Positions 37,673 to 44,881 of a stretch of 64,000 bases of DNA are shown here, piece after piece. The DNA is taken from contig DS999531.1 in NCBI GenBank assembly GCA_000158135.1, forward strand, positions 2,336,051 through 2,400,050, given 5' to 3'. Made by a program: the position numbers and the translations under genes. The first letter of the stretch is position 1. The number at the start of each line of letters is the position of its first letter. The notes under the pieces were generated by a model that was not told where the DNA came from, did no database searches, and saw only the letters and a program-made list of their open reading frames with translations. The stretch comes from Rhodobacteraceae bacterium KLH11 (GTDB lineage: Bacteria; Pseudomonadota; Alphaproteobacteria; Rhodobacterales; Rhodobacteraceae).

Positions 37673-38181
37673 CACGCTGCCTCACGAGCCAAAAAATCTT
37701 TCGCCCACATCGCCTGTGCCCGTTCTGCGTCGGATTTCATGCTGTGAATGTGGTGGTTGATCTCGCGCGCAGGCATTTTCCGGAAGTGGGTCGCTAACTT
37801 GTCATAGTGAAACGTGTTGTATGCCCAGTGCATCAAGATCGGGAACTTTTCGATGCCGCGCTTGCGGCACTCCTCTTCATACGCCTTGCAAATAGACTGG
37901 TATTGCACCCACGCCCCAGCCTCTGCAAACGCATGGAAAATAGCGCGTTCGCGTTTGTTGCGAAGCTTGGAGTCGTCCGGCAGGGCAATAATATCGTCAA
38001 ACGACAGACGTACAGGTGATTTGCGCTTCAGTTTATAGTGGCCGCAGTTCGCGCAGACTTTTACCCATGCCGGTTCTTCCATCCATTCTTTTGTTTTGAC
38101 ATGCGGGTAGCGACCAAAATCCTCTTGGAATAGCGCGCCGCCCTTAGGACAACAGTTCTTGCAAACTTCCGATCTAGGCAT
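37672..38181 (-). CDS. zinc-ribbon hypothetical protein, 169 aa
   Basis: The N-terminus carries VCKNCCPKGGALFQEDFGR and later VKVCANCGHYKLKRKSPVR, a four-cysteine zinc-ribbon-like group. The rest is helical with a His-rich end (NHHIHSMKSDAERAQAMWAK). No family is recognised. It is transcribed away from the 38251 gene across a cluster of TTTTCTAC repeats. Confidence 0.6.
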   Translation of the reverse strand: MPRSEVCKNCCPKGGALFQEDFGRYPHVKTKEWMEEPAWVKVCANCGHYKLKRKSPVRLSFDDIIALPDDSKLRNKRERAIFHAFAEAGAWVQYQSICKAYEEECRKRGIEKFPILMHWAYNTFHYDKLATHFRKMPAREINHHIHSMKSDAERAQAMWAKDFLAREAA

Positions 38182-38197
38182 GTCGTCGTTCCCTTTT

Positions 38198-38286
38198 GTT
38201 TTCTACACTTTACTTTTCTACAATCTATAAATAGTTTTCTACTGAAACAAGTGAAAAGTGTAGAAAACTTGAAAACCGTAGAAAAC
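38198..38286. promoter_or_regulatory. five TTTTCTAC/GTAGAAAA repeats at a divergent promoter
   Basis: GTTTTCTAC lies at 38198-38206 and 38234-38242, with TTTTCTAC at 38214-38221. The inverted form GTAGAAAAC follows at 38260-38268 and 38278-38286. Three copies in one orientation and two in the other cover the region between the zinc-ribbon gene and the 38251 gene and enter the latter's first codons. This is likely an operator array or iteron-like site. Confidence 0.6.
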
Positions 38287-38868
38287 TCAGACACAAAACC
38301 CTTTGTGGTCATCGGATTCGGAACTGTGGGCCAAGAGGCCATACTCCGCACGGCAGGGGCAGAGAGGGTGTTGCAATACCCTCGCGACTTGTCTGTGTTG
38401 ATCGACTTGGCTGGATTTGTTTTTCGTCCTAAGGACACGCTAATGATGGCTCAGCCGTCGATATTGAAGGCCGCTGAGTACAAAGATCTCTATGATGCTT
38501 GCGACGGCCAGCTAATGTTTCAGGTAGTGGGGCACGATCCGTTCCCGCTCAGTTCCAAGAAGCATTTTGGTGAGTTCCGCAAAATCAAGCCGCGTGGGGT
38601 TGAGACTGAGGCGGTGCAGCTCACCGGCAGACCGCGAACCGTGGCCACCTATACCGAGGAACAGGCAGACGCGATCATTCGGCTGTGGCACGAAAAGCCA
38701 AAGCGCAAGCCATCTGAGATCGTCGAACTAGCCAAGAAAATTCTTGGCCTGCCCGATGATCATGAAATGAAAACGTCTTGGGTGCGTGATCTTGTGATTA
38801 AGTACGTTGAGACTGCGCAACGCGACAAACCCGATCATTGGCACGGTATTCCGAAGGATCGAGAATGA
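38251..38868 (+). CDS. hypothetical protein, 205 aa, possible DNA-binding
   Basis: The frame opens with GTG 38251 without a clear ribosome binding site, and the first codons contain operator-like repeats, so the start is uncertain. The middle has FFV-like segments (MFQVVGHDPFPLSSKKHFGE), and a C-terminal helix set reads TYTEEQADAIIRLWHEKPKR with KPSEIVELAKKILGLPDDHE, resembling a helix-turn-helix. The gene may regulate the divergent promoter. The stop overlaps the GIY-YIG gene. Confidence 0.5.
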   Translation: MKSVENLKTVENSDTKPFVVIGFGTVGQEAILRTAGAERVLQYPRDLSVLIDLAGFVFRPKDTLMMAQPSILKAAEYKDLYDACDGQLMFQVVGHDPFPLSSKKHFGEFRKIKPRGVETEAVQLTGRPRTVATYTEEQADAIIRLWHEKPKRKPSEIVELAKKILGLPDDHEMKTSWVRDLVIKYVETAQRDKPDHWHGIPKDRE

Positions 38869-39185
38869 CTGTGTTGTATAGGGCATATGATGGTCTTGGC
38901 CAATTGCTCTATATCGGGATCACCGAGGATCTGCGAAACCGCTTTTACTTCCACAGGAGCAAGTCGAGATGGCATCCGTTGATGGCGCGTCGAAAGGTCA
39001 GGAAGTATGCAACGCGCAAGCGTGCCGAGGCTGTCGAAATCAGGGCCATCCGTATGCTTCGGCCTAAGATGAACGCCCGGTACAATGAGGGGTACTGTCA
39101 AGTAAATGCGCCGCTCAGTGATGAGGAGATGGTGGCGTTTCTGGACAATCTGTTCCGCGGCGCTGAAATTGTAGACGACAAATAG
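38865..39185 (+). CDS. GIY-YIG nuclease-domain protein
   Basis: From ATG 38865 the 106-residue protein has VLYRAYDGLGQLLYIGITED (GIY-YIG core), NRFYFHRSKSRWHPL and KYATRKRAEAVEIRAIRMLR followed by P..N. The catalytic Arg, His and Glu positions appear to be present. Such small proteins may cut DNA or be inactive. It follows the 38251 gene with an overlapping ATGA. Confidence 0.75.
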   Translation: MTVLYRAYDGLGQLLYIGITEDLRNRFYFHRSKSRWHPLMARRKVRKYATRKRAEAVEIRAIRMLRPKMNARYNEGYCQVNAPLSDEEMVAFLDNLFRGAEIVDDK

Positions 39186-39197
39186 GAGCGATCAGGA

Positions 39198-39413
39198 ATG
39201 GCGCAAATTCACCAATCCCAGATTCACCAAGAACCGTTCGGCGTGCGGGTGTTCTTGGATAGCGCCGAAGATGCGAGGGAGTTAGAGCGAATCCTATCGT
39301 ATGGTCATTGGTACGGTGGAAGGCCCATCAAGAGTTGGGAAAAGACACCAGACCATTATGGTATCGGTCGACCTAGCATAGACGTTTATCTGCGTGACGA
39401 AGACGCAAAATAG
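39198..39413 (+). CDS. hypothetical protein, 71 aa
   Basis: The start has TAGGAG upstream. The protein reads FGVRVFLDSAEDARELERIL, then YGHWYGGRPIKSWEKTPDHY. No known domain. It is part of a short rightward operon with the GIY-YIG gene. Confidence 0.5.
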   Translation: MAQIHQSQIHQEPFGVRVFLDSAEDARELERILSYGHWYGGRPIKSWEKTPDHYGIGRPSIDVYLRDEDAK

Positions 39414-39428
39414 GGAGCGCGAAGCAAA

Positions 39429-39617
39429 ATGATTAGCAACGAAAGTGCGTTGATGGCGGTCCAAGACGGGCGTTACCTTCGGATTGAGAAGGGATTGCAT
39501 GTCGGAAAAATGGGCAAGGCAATTGCCATCTCTCCCGGAATTCCCGATGACTACTTGAGGATCGATGTCGAAGGCGAAACAGTTACTGTTTCCACGAAGG
39601 ACGTTTCCTGGGCCTGA
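39429..39617 (+). CDS. hypothetical protein, 62 aa
   Basis: The protein has a regular beta pattern (ALMAVQDGRYLRIEKGLHVG, then LRIDVEGETVTVSTKDVSW), perhaps a small barrel. GGGAGCG lies upstream of ATG 39429. It directly abuts the decayed transposase, which has its stop at 39618. The function is unknown. Confidence 0.5.
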   Translation: MISNESALMAVQDGRYLRIEKGLHVGKMGKAIAISPGIPDDYLRIDVEGETVTVSTKDVSWA

Positions 39618-40189
39618 TTACAAGTTCACAATAAAGAGCGCTACGGCATGCATGTGGTTTTCAACCTTCTTGCTGAAACCATTTGTTAGGCGAGTGAAGC
39701 GGCGCATGTGCATACGCATGGTGGGGTTCTGACGCTCGACATGTGACATACTGATTAGGGCCTTGTCGGGCCGCCCTTCAACGGTACGCTTCTTGACCCC
39801 GGTGCATTGCCATACAGCTTGACTAGCTGAGCATAGTCCACGTCACCACCGAATGCGCCTTCCACGGCTTCCAGATACGCCTTGTGACCGTCTGTGGTCA
39901 GTGGCGCCCGGTTCGTCAGACAGTCGTGCAGATCGTCCATAAATCCGATTGCATATTCGCTGTCGCGACCACCGACCATGTAGGACACGATCAACTTACT
40001 GCCGCTGTCGATGGCTGTCCAAGTCCAAGTGTCGCCCGCGCCCTCCGGTGCCGCTGTAGCTGTCTTTATGCTCTTTTGTTTGGCGTAGGTGAACGACCAG
40101 ATTCCGTCGCACTGGATCACAGATGCTTTGACGTTGCGCACATGCTCATCATGGTACATCGCGCAAGCCCGCCCCGCGTCGATATTCAT
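39618..40189 (-). pseudogene. IS1-type transposase remnant
   Basis: The visible frame (39755-40189) has VIQCDGIWSFTYAKQKSIKT, TWTWTAIDSGSKLIVSYMVG and LTTDGHKAYLEAVEGAFGGD, as in DDE transposases of the IS1 family of Rhodobacteraceae. It then shifts frame after about PGSRS; the other frame continues KKRTVEGRPDKALIS, SHVERQNPTMRMHMRRFTRL and VENHMHAVALFIVNL to the stop at 39618. The N-terminal DNA-binding part is missing. The element is dead and no inverted repeats were recognised. Confidence 0.75.
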
Positions 40190-40361
40190 CGATTGCTGAC
40201 GTGAGCTTATGATGTATTGGCGAGGGCAGGTTCAGTCACGTAACAGATATCCGAAGCGCCGATGGGCTATATTTTGATAGGCCCATACTATGATTTTACC
40301 TCGTATAAAGGATTGAGACTGAAATATTTGTTGGTAGTCAACATTGAAGAAAGACAGAACC
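40190..40361. other. intergenic stretch between IS remnant and lipoprotein frame
   Basis: No gene is seen. An imperfect hairpin, GGGCTAT with ATAGGCCC, lies at about 40264-40285. The region probably holds the promoter of the lipoprotein frame and perhaps the former end of the insertion sequence. Confidence 0.35.
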
Positions 40362-40439
40362 ATGTTGCGACTTTTATTGCTACTATCCCTCATATCAGCC
40401 TTGGCTGCCTGTGATGTACCATTCGTACCCGGCATCTAA
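40362..40439 (+). CDS. 25-residue lipoprotein
   Basis: ATG 40362 opens a 25-codon frame, MLRLLLLLSLISALAACDVP and FVPGI. It has a complete lipoprotein signal: basic start, Leu-rich core, lipobox ALAAC. An AAGAAAGAC sequence lies upstream. After processing only about nine residues would remain. Entericidin-like miniature lipoproteins have a similar shape; the function is unknown. Confidence 0.5.
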   Translation: MLRLLLLLSLISALAACDVPFVPGI

Positions 40440-40593
40440 GCTGGCGTGCCTGTAGCTGTACAATCCTCTTGTTGGATTGAAATTTCCAATTGAGCGACTG
40501 TGTTGTACGGATCGAAAGAAAATGAAGCGGATTCCGAGCTTCATCGACGAGAGTATGGGGGCCGTGTCGATCATTTAAACTGGGCAGAATTTC

Positions 40594-40965
40594 TTGAGAT
40601 TTAAGGTTGAACATAAACTGTCAAAAGATCGTCCGAACCAGTTCACAATTGGGAGCATCGCCTTGCGCGAATTGATGAGTCACAAAACGGACGCCACAAA
40701 CTTCTTGAAGGCCATGGCTCACAATGGGCGATTGAATATCCTCTGCTCCCTCATGATCGGCGAAAAGACCGTTACTGAAATCAGTGAGGAATTTTCTTTC
40801 AGGCAATCAGCTGCGTCACAGCAGATTGCTAGGCTGCGCTTAGAAGGGCTGATTGAAGGTCGGCGTGAAGGTAAAGCAATTTACTACCGTATTGCAGACG
40901 AGCGGACGTACCGTGTTGTTGAGTTGCTGCATGAGCTTTTCTGTAGCGGTGAACTACACAATTAG
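40594..40965 (+). CDS. ArsR-family regulator of the SqrR/BigR persulfide-sensing type
   Basis: The winged-helix core reads FLKAMAHNGRLNILCSLMIG, TVTEISEEFSFRQSAASQQI and ARLRLEGLIEGRREGKAIYY, and the C-terminus has RVVELLHELFCSG. The two cysteines (ILCSL and ELFCSG) are in the positions that form a polysulfide bridge in SqrR and BigR, which control sulfide genes. TTG 40594 has no ribosome binding site; ATG 40675 is an alternative start. A chromosomal-type regulator inside a prophage is unusual. Confidence 0.7.
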   Translation: MRFKVEHKLSKDRPNQFTIGSIALRELMSHKTDATNFLKAMAHNGRLNILCSLMIGEKTVTEISEEFSFRQSAASQQIARLRLEGLIEGRREGKAIYYRIADERTYRVVELLHELFCSGELHN

Positions 40966-40972
40966 GAGCCGG

Positions 40973-41356
40973 TTATTGACCGGCCAGTCTTTCCCGCGCA
41001 AGTTCGGCAAAGAAAGCTGATCTGTTTTCAGTTACAGCGTCGACGCGATTGAGAAGCGTCTTTGGCAGTGTAAGCCAAATTCTCTCAGCGGCGTTACTAA
41101 CGGTGAATGGTAAAGCGATTATCTGACCTTCTTCGGGGTCCAGTGCCTCGATTGGGGTGGCCTTTGGCAGGGGTTTACCTGTTTCGACCAATTCCGCGAT
41201 TTCCGCTTCGATCATTTCTTGAGCGCTTGCAATCGCGTCGCCTTGAGTGGCCGCGCCGCCGCCGCCGAATTCTGGGCTGAAGTATCCCCAAGTATCGCCT
41301 TCGCGATGTAGTACCATGGGGTAAAGAACAGTTTCTCTTGTAACTGATTTGGGCAT
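40973..41356 (-). CDS. hicB: HicB-type antitoxin
   Basis: The 127-residue protein starts with a HicB half-domain (VLYPMVLHREGDTWGYFSPE followed by FGGGGAATQGDAIASAQEMI) and ends with a RHH-like DNA-binding part (RIWLTLPKTLLNRVDAVTEN followed by RSAFFAELARERL). It follows hicA by 8 bases and would neutralise it and repress the operon. Confidence 0.85.
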   Translation of the reverse strand: MPKSVTRETVLYPMVLHREGDTWGYFSPEFGGGGAATQGDAIASAQEMIEAEIAELVETGKPLPKATPIEALDPEEGQIIALPFTVSNAAERIWLTLPKTLLNRVDAVTENRSAFFAELARERLAGQ

Positions 41357-41364
41357 GTCTGATC

Positions 41365-41550
41365 CTATTTCGGCAACTTCACATTTGCTTGTTTTGCGAT
41401 CAACCGAGCGGTTGGCAGCGGTATTTCTTTGTGGCGTCCGACAATTGTCGTTCGTCCGTCTTTGTGCTGGAATTTCTCATGGTTAGTTCCGCCTTGGCTG
41501 ACGAACCCTGCCGCTTCCAATGCTTTGATGATGTCGCGTCTTTTTGTCAT
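41365..41550 (-). CDS. hicA: HicA-type mRNA interferase toxin
   Basis: The 61-residue protein has the HicA pattern: IIKALEAAGFVSQGGTNHEK with the catalytic His in GGTNHEKF, and IPLPTARLIAKQANV. HicA cuts mRNA on ribosomes. With hicB it stabilises the prophage or blocks other phages. It lies just downstream of the integrase and a small gene on the same strand. Confidence 0.85.
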   Translation of the reverse strand: MTKRRDIIKALEAAGFVSQGGTNHEKFQHKDGRTTIVGRHKEIPLPTARLIAKQANVKLPK

Positions 41551-41620
41551 GTTTTATTTATACAATTTTTAGCACGAAACAACAAGGATAAAGTGCACAA
41601 AATTGCACAAAAAAGTGAAG

Positions 41621-41845
41621 CTATCGCCACCAATCCTGCGGGTAAAATGGGCGACACTTTCCTTGCATGTTATCGACTGTCACCCGCTGTTCTGGGCAAT
41701 CTTGCGCAATGACCGCCAGCGCTTGCGGAAGTTCGGTGTCTTCGCCCACGATCTCTAGGAAACGCACCTTGCTATAGCGTCCAAATCGGCCGCAATAATC
41801 GCATTGAATTTCTACTGTTGGCAGGGGGAAGTCTTTAACTCGCAT
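41621..41845 (-). CDS. small zinc-ribbon-like protein after int
   Basis: The 74-residue protein has VEIQCDYCGRFGRYSKVRFL and, later, DCPEQRV with GKCRPFYPQDWW, which gives four cysteines. It starts 3 bases after the integrase stop, so it is probably co-translated. Similar short Cys-rich proteins sit next to integrases in other prophages; an excision role is possible but unproven. Confidence 0.5.
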   Translation of the reverse strand: MRVKDFPLPTVEIQCDYCGRFGRYSKVRFLEIVGEDTELPQALAVIAQDCPEQRVTVDNMQGKCRPFYPQDWWR

Positions 41846-41848
41846 CTG

Positions 41849-42937
41849 TTACTTCACCGTCTGGATGATCCTTTCGACCCACTCCCAATTCTCATATTTG
41901 TCGCCGCTTTCTTCAATGTGTGTATACCTCTGTAGGGACTGCCACGATCTGTGGCCTGACACAGCTGCCACCTGCGGGATCGTCAGTCCCATTTCGAACA
42001 GGCGAGATATTCCATCATGACGTAGGTCATGAAATCTCAAGTTCTCAATCTCAAGAAACTTACACGCTCTGGTAAAGTGCGAACTGATGGTGCGGTGGTT
42101 GAAGGGGAAAACCTGAACCTCAGACTTTGGCATAGCCTCGGCGATTGAAAATGCTGGGTCCGGTAGGTCGCAATAGACGTCATTGCCTTTCTTCTTTCCA
42201 GGGTGCTTGAGGTCTTTCACCAGAACACGCTTGGCTGATTTCATCAAACCGTCCCATTCGATCCGTGCGATTTCCTCTTGTCTACGCGTTGAGAATATCG
42301 CGAAGCCGGTAATGCGATGCATGGGGATCGAGTCTGGATAGCGTTCGCACCGTTCGTCGAAATACTCCATCAGCCGATTGATTTCGCTGATCGTCGGCCT
42401 GCGGTCTCTGCGATGAGCTTTTCCGGTAATCCCGAGCCGATTGCAGACGACAAATGCATCTTTCATCGCCTGTGGGTCAAGGGCGATATCCCAAGCTGGT
42501 CGGGCAAGGGTGAATACCGCCCCGAGGTGCGACATGTAGTTAGACACCGTCGCTGCAGTTCTTGTGATCCCGAGTTCCCGCGCAAATTCTACAAGATGGT
42601 GGCTGCGTATGTCGTCACACGCCATGTCGGCAATATCGAATTCAAGAATGGTATTGAGGCATTGGGTTTTGGTGCGGCCCATCTGCACCGAGTACTCAGA
42701 AATGTATCGTGATATTGCATCGCGCAGTTTCGGGCGCTTGCGGTTACCGATCTTAGAAAAATCGACATTAGGAGCTTTCAGTTCTTTAGTGCGTTTCTTG
42801 GCCCATGCTTTTGCTGCTGCTAGCTTGTCAAAGGTGCGTGCTTCCCTGTGCGGTTTGTGCCCCTTCTTTTTGATGACGATCTGTGCCACATAGGCTGTTG
42901 ATCCGTCTTTGCGCTCACGTTCAAGTATGGTTGCCAT
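41849..42937 (-). CDS. int: tyrosine-type phage integrase (dusA-associated)
   Basis: The 362-residue protein has an arm-binding N-terminus, an SAM-like domain (about 70-160) and a catalytic domain with Arg218/219 (FSTRRQEEIARIEW), His303 and Arg306 (FHDLRHDGISRLF), His329 (SGHRSWQSLQ) and the nucleophile Tyr338 (RYTHIE). The gene faces away from dusA, 97 bases from its start. This layout is that of integrases that insert into the 5' end of dusA. ATG 42937 overlaps a repeat, which suggests autoregulation. Confidence 0.93.
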   Translation of the reverse strand: MATILERERKDGSTAYVAQIVIKKKGHKPHREARTFDKLAAAKAWAKKRTKELKAPNVDFSKIGNRKRPKLRDAISRYISEYSVQMGRTKTQCLNTILEFDIADMACDDIRSHHLVEFARELGITRTAATVSNYMSHLGAVFTLARPAWDIALDPQAMKDAFVVCNRLGITGKAHRRDRRPTISEINRLMEYFDERCERYPDSIPMHRITGFAIFSTRRQEEIARIEWDGLMKSAKRVLVKDLKHPGKKKGNDVYCDLPDPAFSIAEAMPKSEVQVFPFNHRTISSHFTRACKFLEIENLRFHDLRHDGISRLFEMGLTIPQVAAVSGHRSWQSLQRYTHIEESGDKYENWEWVERIIQTVK

Positions 42938-42976
42938 GGTACGACTTTTGATTATGGGTACGACTTTTGTCGTACC
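42938..42976. repeat. GGTACGACTTTTG repeats between int and dusA
   Basis: GGTACGACTTTTG is found at 42938-42950 and 42957-42969, and the inverted GTCGTACC at 42969-42976 forms a hairpin with the second copy (8-base arms, 4-base loop). They begin at the integrase start codon. They could be integrase arm sites or an operator for int. Confidence 0.6.
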
Positions 42977-43034
42977 AATAGACCAGAACGGGCATGAATA
43001 GGCAATAATGGGCCGGACTTGGGCAAGAGAAACG

Positions 43035-44066
43035 ATGGCTGCAAAAGTAGAAACTAAAATAAAATCAAGCGCTTACAGATCTTCTCGCCTTTCCGTTGCA
43101 CCTATGATGGACTGGACCGATCGGCACTGCCGTTATCTGCACCGGTTGCTTAGCGCTCAGACCTTACTTTACACCGAAATGGTGACGGCTCCGGCATTGG
43201 TGCGGGGTGGGGCGCTGCATTTGCTGAAACATAACCCTCAGGAACATCCTGTTGCGTTGCAGCTGGGGGGCTCGGACCCGGACGAACTGGCAAAGGCAGC
43301 AAGGCTGGGTGCCGAGGCCGGGTATGATGAGATCAACCTGAATTGCGGGTGCCCCTCTGACCGGGTGCAATCGGGAACCTTTGGGGCCGTCCTGATGCGA
43401 GAACCCACCCGCGTCGCGGATTGTGTCAGGGCGATGCAAGAGGCCGTGGATGTCGAGGTGACAGTCAAATGCCGGATCGGCGTTGATGAGCAAGAGCCCC
43501 ACGCGGTACTGCCCGCGTTTCTGGAACAGATCAGCGCAGCGGGCTGCCAGCGCGTCACCATCCATGCGCGAAAAGCGTGGTTGCAAGGGCTAAGCCCAAA
43601 GGAAAACAGGGATATTCCACCGCTTGATTATGCTTTGGTGCATCGGATGAAGGCCGCGTTTCCGGCTCTTCATATCTCGATCAATGGTGGCATCACATCG
43701 CTTGCTCAGGCGCAAGAGCAGTTGGAGGCCGGGCTGGACGGAGTAATGATCGGGCGCGCAGCCTATCATCAGCCAACCGACATTCTGGCCGCTGCTGATG
43801 CGCAGATTTTCGGAACCGGCCGGATTGTCGATCCGACCGAGGTGGTGCAAGAGATGCTGCCTTACGTTGAGGCGCATCTGACCGAGGGCGGCCGGTTGCA
43901 CCAGATCACCCGGCATATGCTGGGCCTGTTTGCCGGGCGACCGGGCGCGCGCCACTGGCGCCGGATACTCTCGGAAGGGGCGGTGCGCGATCAGGCCGGG
44001 CCCGAGGTGATCTTGCAGGCGCTGGATGCGATCATGTCCATGCCACAGGTGGAACAGGCGGTTTGA
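43035..44066 (+). CDS. dusA: tRNA-dihydrouridine synthase A
   Basis: The 343-residue protein has the DusA core: SVAPMMDWTDRHCRYLHRLL, TEMVTAPALVRGG, HPVALQLGGSDPDELAKAAR, INLNCGCPSDRVQSGTFGAV with the catalytic Cys, VTIHARKAWLQGLSPKENR, and ISINGGITSLAQA with GVMIGRAAYHQP. It reduces U20 in tRNA with FMN and NADPH. ATG 43035 is preferred (AAGAGA upstream); ATG 43008 is in frame. The first residues differ from normal DusA because the prophage inserted here and restored the reading frame. Confidence 0.93.
   Translation: MAAKVETKIKSSAYRSSRLSVAPMMDWTDRHCRYLHRLLSAQTLLYTEMVTAPALVRGGALHLLKHNPQEHPVALQLGGSDPDELAKAARLGAEAGYDEINLNCGCPSDRVQSGTFGAVLMREPTRVADCVRAMQEAVDVEVTVKCRIGVDEQEPHAVLPAFLEQISAAGCQRVTIHARKAWLQGLSPKENRDIPPLDYALVHRMKAAFPALHISINGGITSLAQAQEQLEAGLDGVMIGRAAYHQPTDILAAADAQIFGTGRIVDPTEVVQEMLPYVEAHLTEGGRLHQITRHMLGLFAGRPGARHWRRILSEGAVRDQAGPEVILQALDAIMSMPQVEQAV
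43090..43130. other. inferred prophage attachment site in the dusA 5' region
   Basis: The codons for VAPMMDWTDRHCR of dusA lie here, and related integrases are known to use this segment as attB. The core cannot be set because the second copy (at the other prophage end) is outside the window; no second copy was found by eye within it. The first 20-25 codons of dusA upstream of this point are probably phage-supplied. Confidence 0.4.
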
Positions 44067-44845
44067 GTGAGTTTCACGCCCGAGGATGGGTCAGGTTCCC
44101 ATACGATGACGCTCTGGTCGGTTGGGCCGAGCAGGCCTTGCCCGCTGCGCGGGCTTCGGTCACTGATCCCGCTTTTGCCCGGTGGCATGATTGCGAGGGC
44201 ACCTGGTTTGTCGGTGTCGATGCGCTGGACAATGACGCGCAGGGCAGGGTGGCAGGATCATCTGCGCTTGGCGGTGCGGCCATCGAGATGGCGTATCGGC
44301 AATTCGGCCCCATTGATCTGCACAAGGGGCAGGTTTCGGTGATTTATCCCGGTTACCCAAAGCCGCGGCAGGGCGAAAGTGAATCGGCCGCACGTTATCG
44401 TGCCAAACGGGATGCGGCGCATGTGGATGGGTTGAAGCCAAACGGGCCAGCCCGGCAGCGCCGTGTGGATGAACCTCATGCCTGGGTCCTGGGTATTCCG
44501 CTGACCGAGGCGAGCGCTGGCGCTGCTCCTATGGTCGTGTGGGAGGGCAGCCATAAGATACTGGGCGCAGCTTTTCGTCGGGCGTTGAAAGACGTGCCGC
44601 AGAAGGATTTGGCCCGAACCGATGTCACGGCTACATATCAGGCTGCCCGGCGAGAGGTTTTTGACAGCTGTCCGCGTATCGAACTGCCCGCCCGCCCGGG
44701 TGAAGCTTACTTGCTGCATCGTCATTGCCTGCACGGCGTTGCGCCTTGGGCCGATGGGGCGCAAGCAGGTCCGGATGGACGGATGATCGCCTATTTCCGT
44801 CCCGAGCTGCCGGGCGGTGTGGCGCAATGGCTCGAATCCCCGTAA
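44063..44845 (+). CDS. putative 2-oxoglutarate/Fe(II) dioxygenase-like protein
   Basis: The 260-residue protein has RYRAKRDAAHVDGLKPNGPA (HxD at the metal site), VLGIPLTEASAGAAPMVVWE with GSHKILG, and EAYLLHRHCLHGVAPW followed by RMIAYFRPE (distal His and Arg). These are the marks of the phytanoyl-CoA dioxygenase fold. The substrate is unknown. A TTG start at 44063 overlaps the dusA stop, so the two genes are likely one transcript. Confidence 0.65.
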   Translation: MSEFHARGWVRFPYDDALVGWAEQALPAARASVTDPAFARWHDCEGTWFVGVDALDNDAQGRVAGSSALGGAAIEMAYRQFGPIDLHKGQVSVIYPGYPKPRQGESESAARYRAKRDAAHVDGLKPNGPARQRRVDEPHAWVLGIPLTEASAGAAPMVVWEGSHKILGAAFRRALKDVPQKDLARTDVTATYQAARREVFDSCPRIELPARPGEAYLLHRHCLHGVAPWADGAQAGPDGRMIAYFRPELPGGVAQWLESP

Positions 44846-44881
44846 CCTCCTGCCATTATTTGGCTTTGGAGGATGAGTTCG

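Noticed and set aside
38198..38286. Repeat cluster read as a CRISPR array
   Set aside because: Units are only 8-9 bases, in both orientations, with unequal short spacing and no cas genes.
1..43000. tRNA gene as an attachment site or phage tRNAs
   Set aside because: No cloverleaf-like sequence was recognised by eye; the integrase context points to dusA. A covariance-model tRNA search would settle it.
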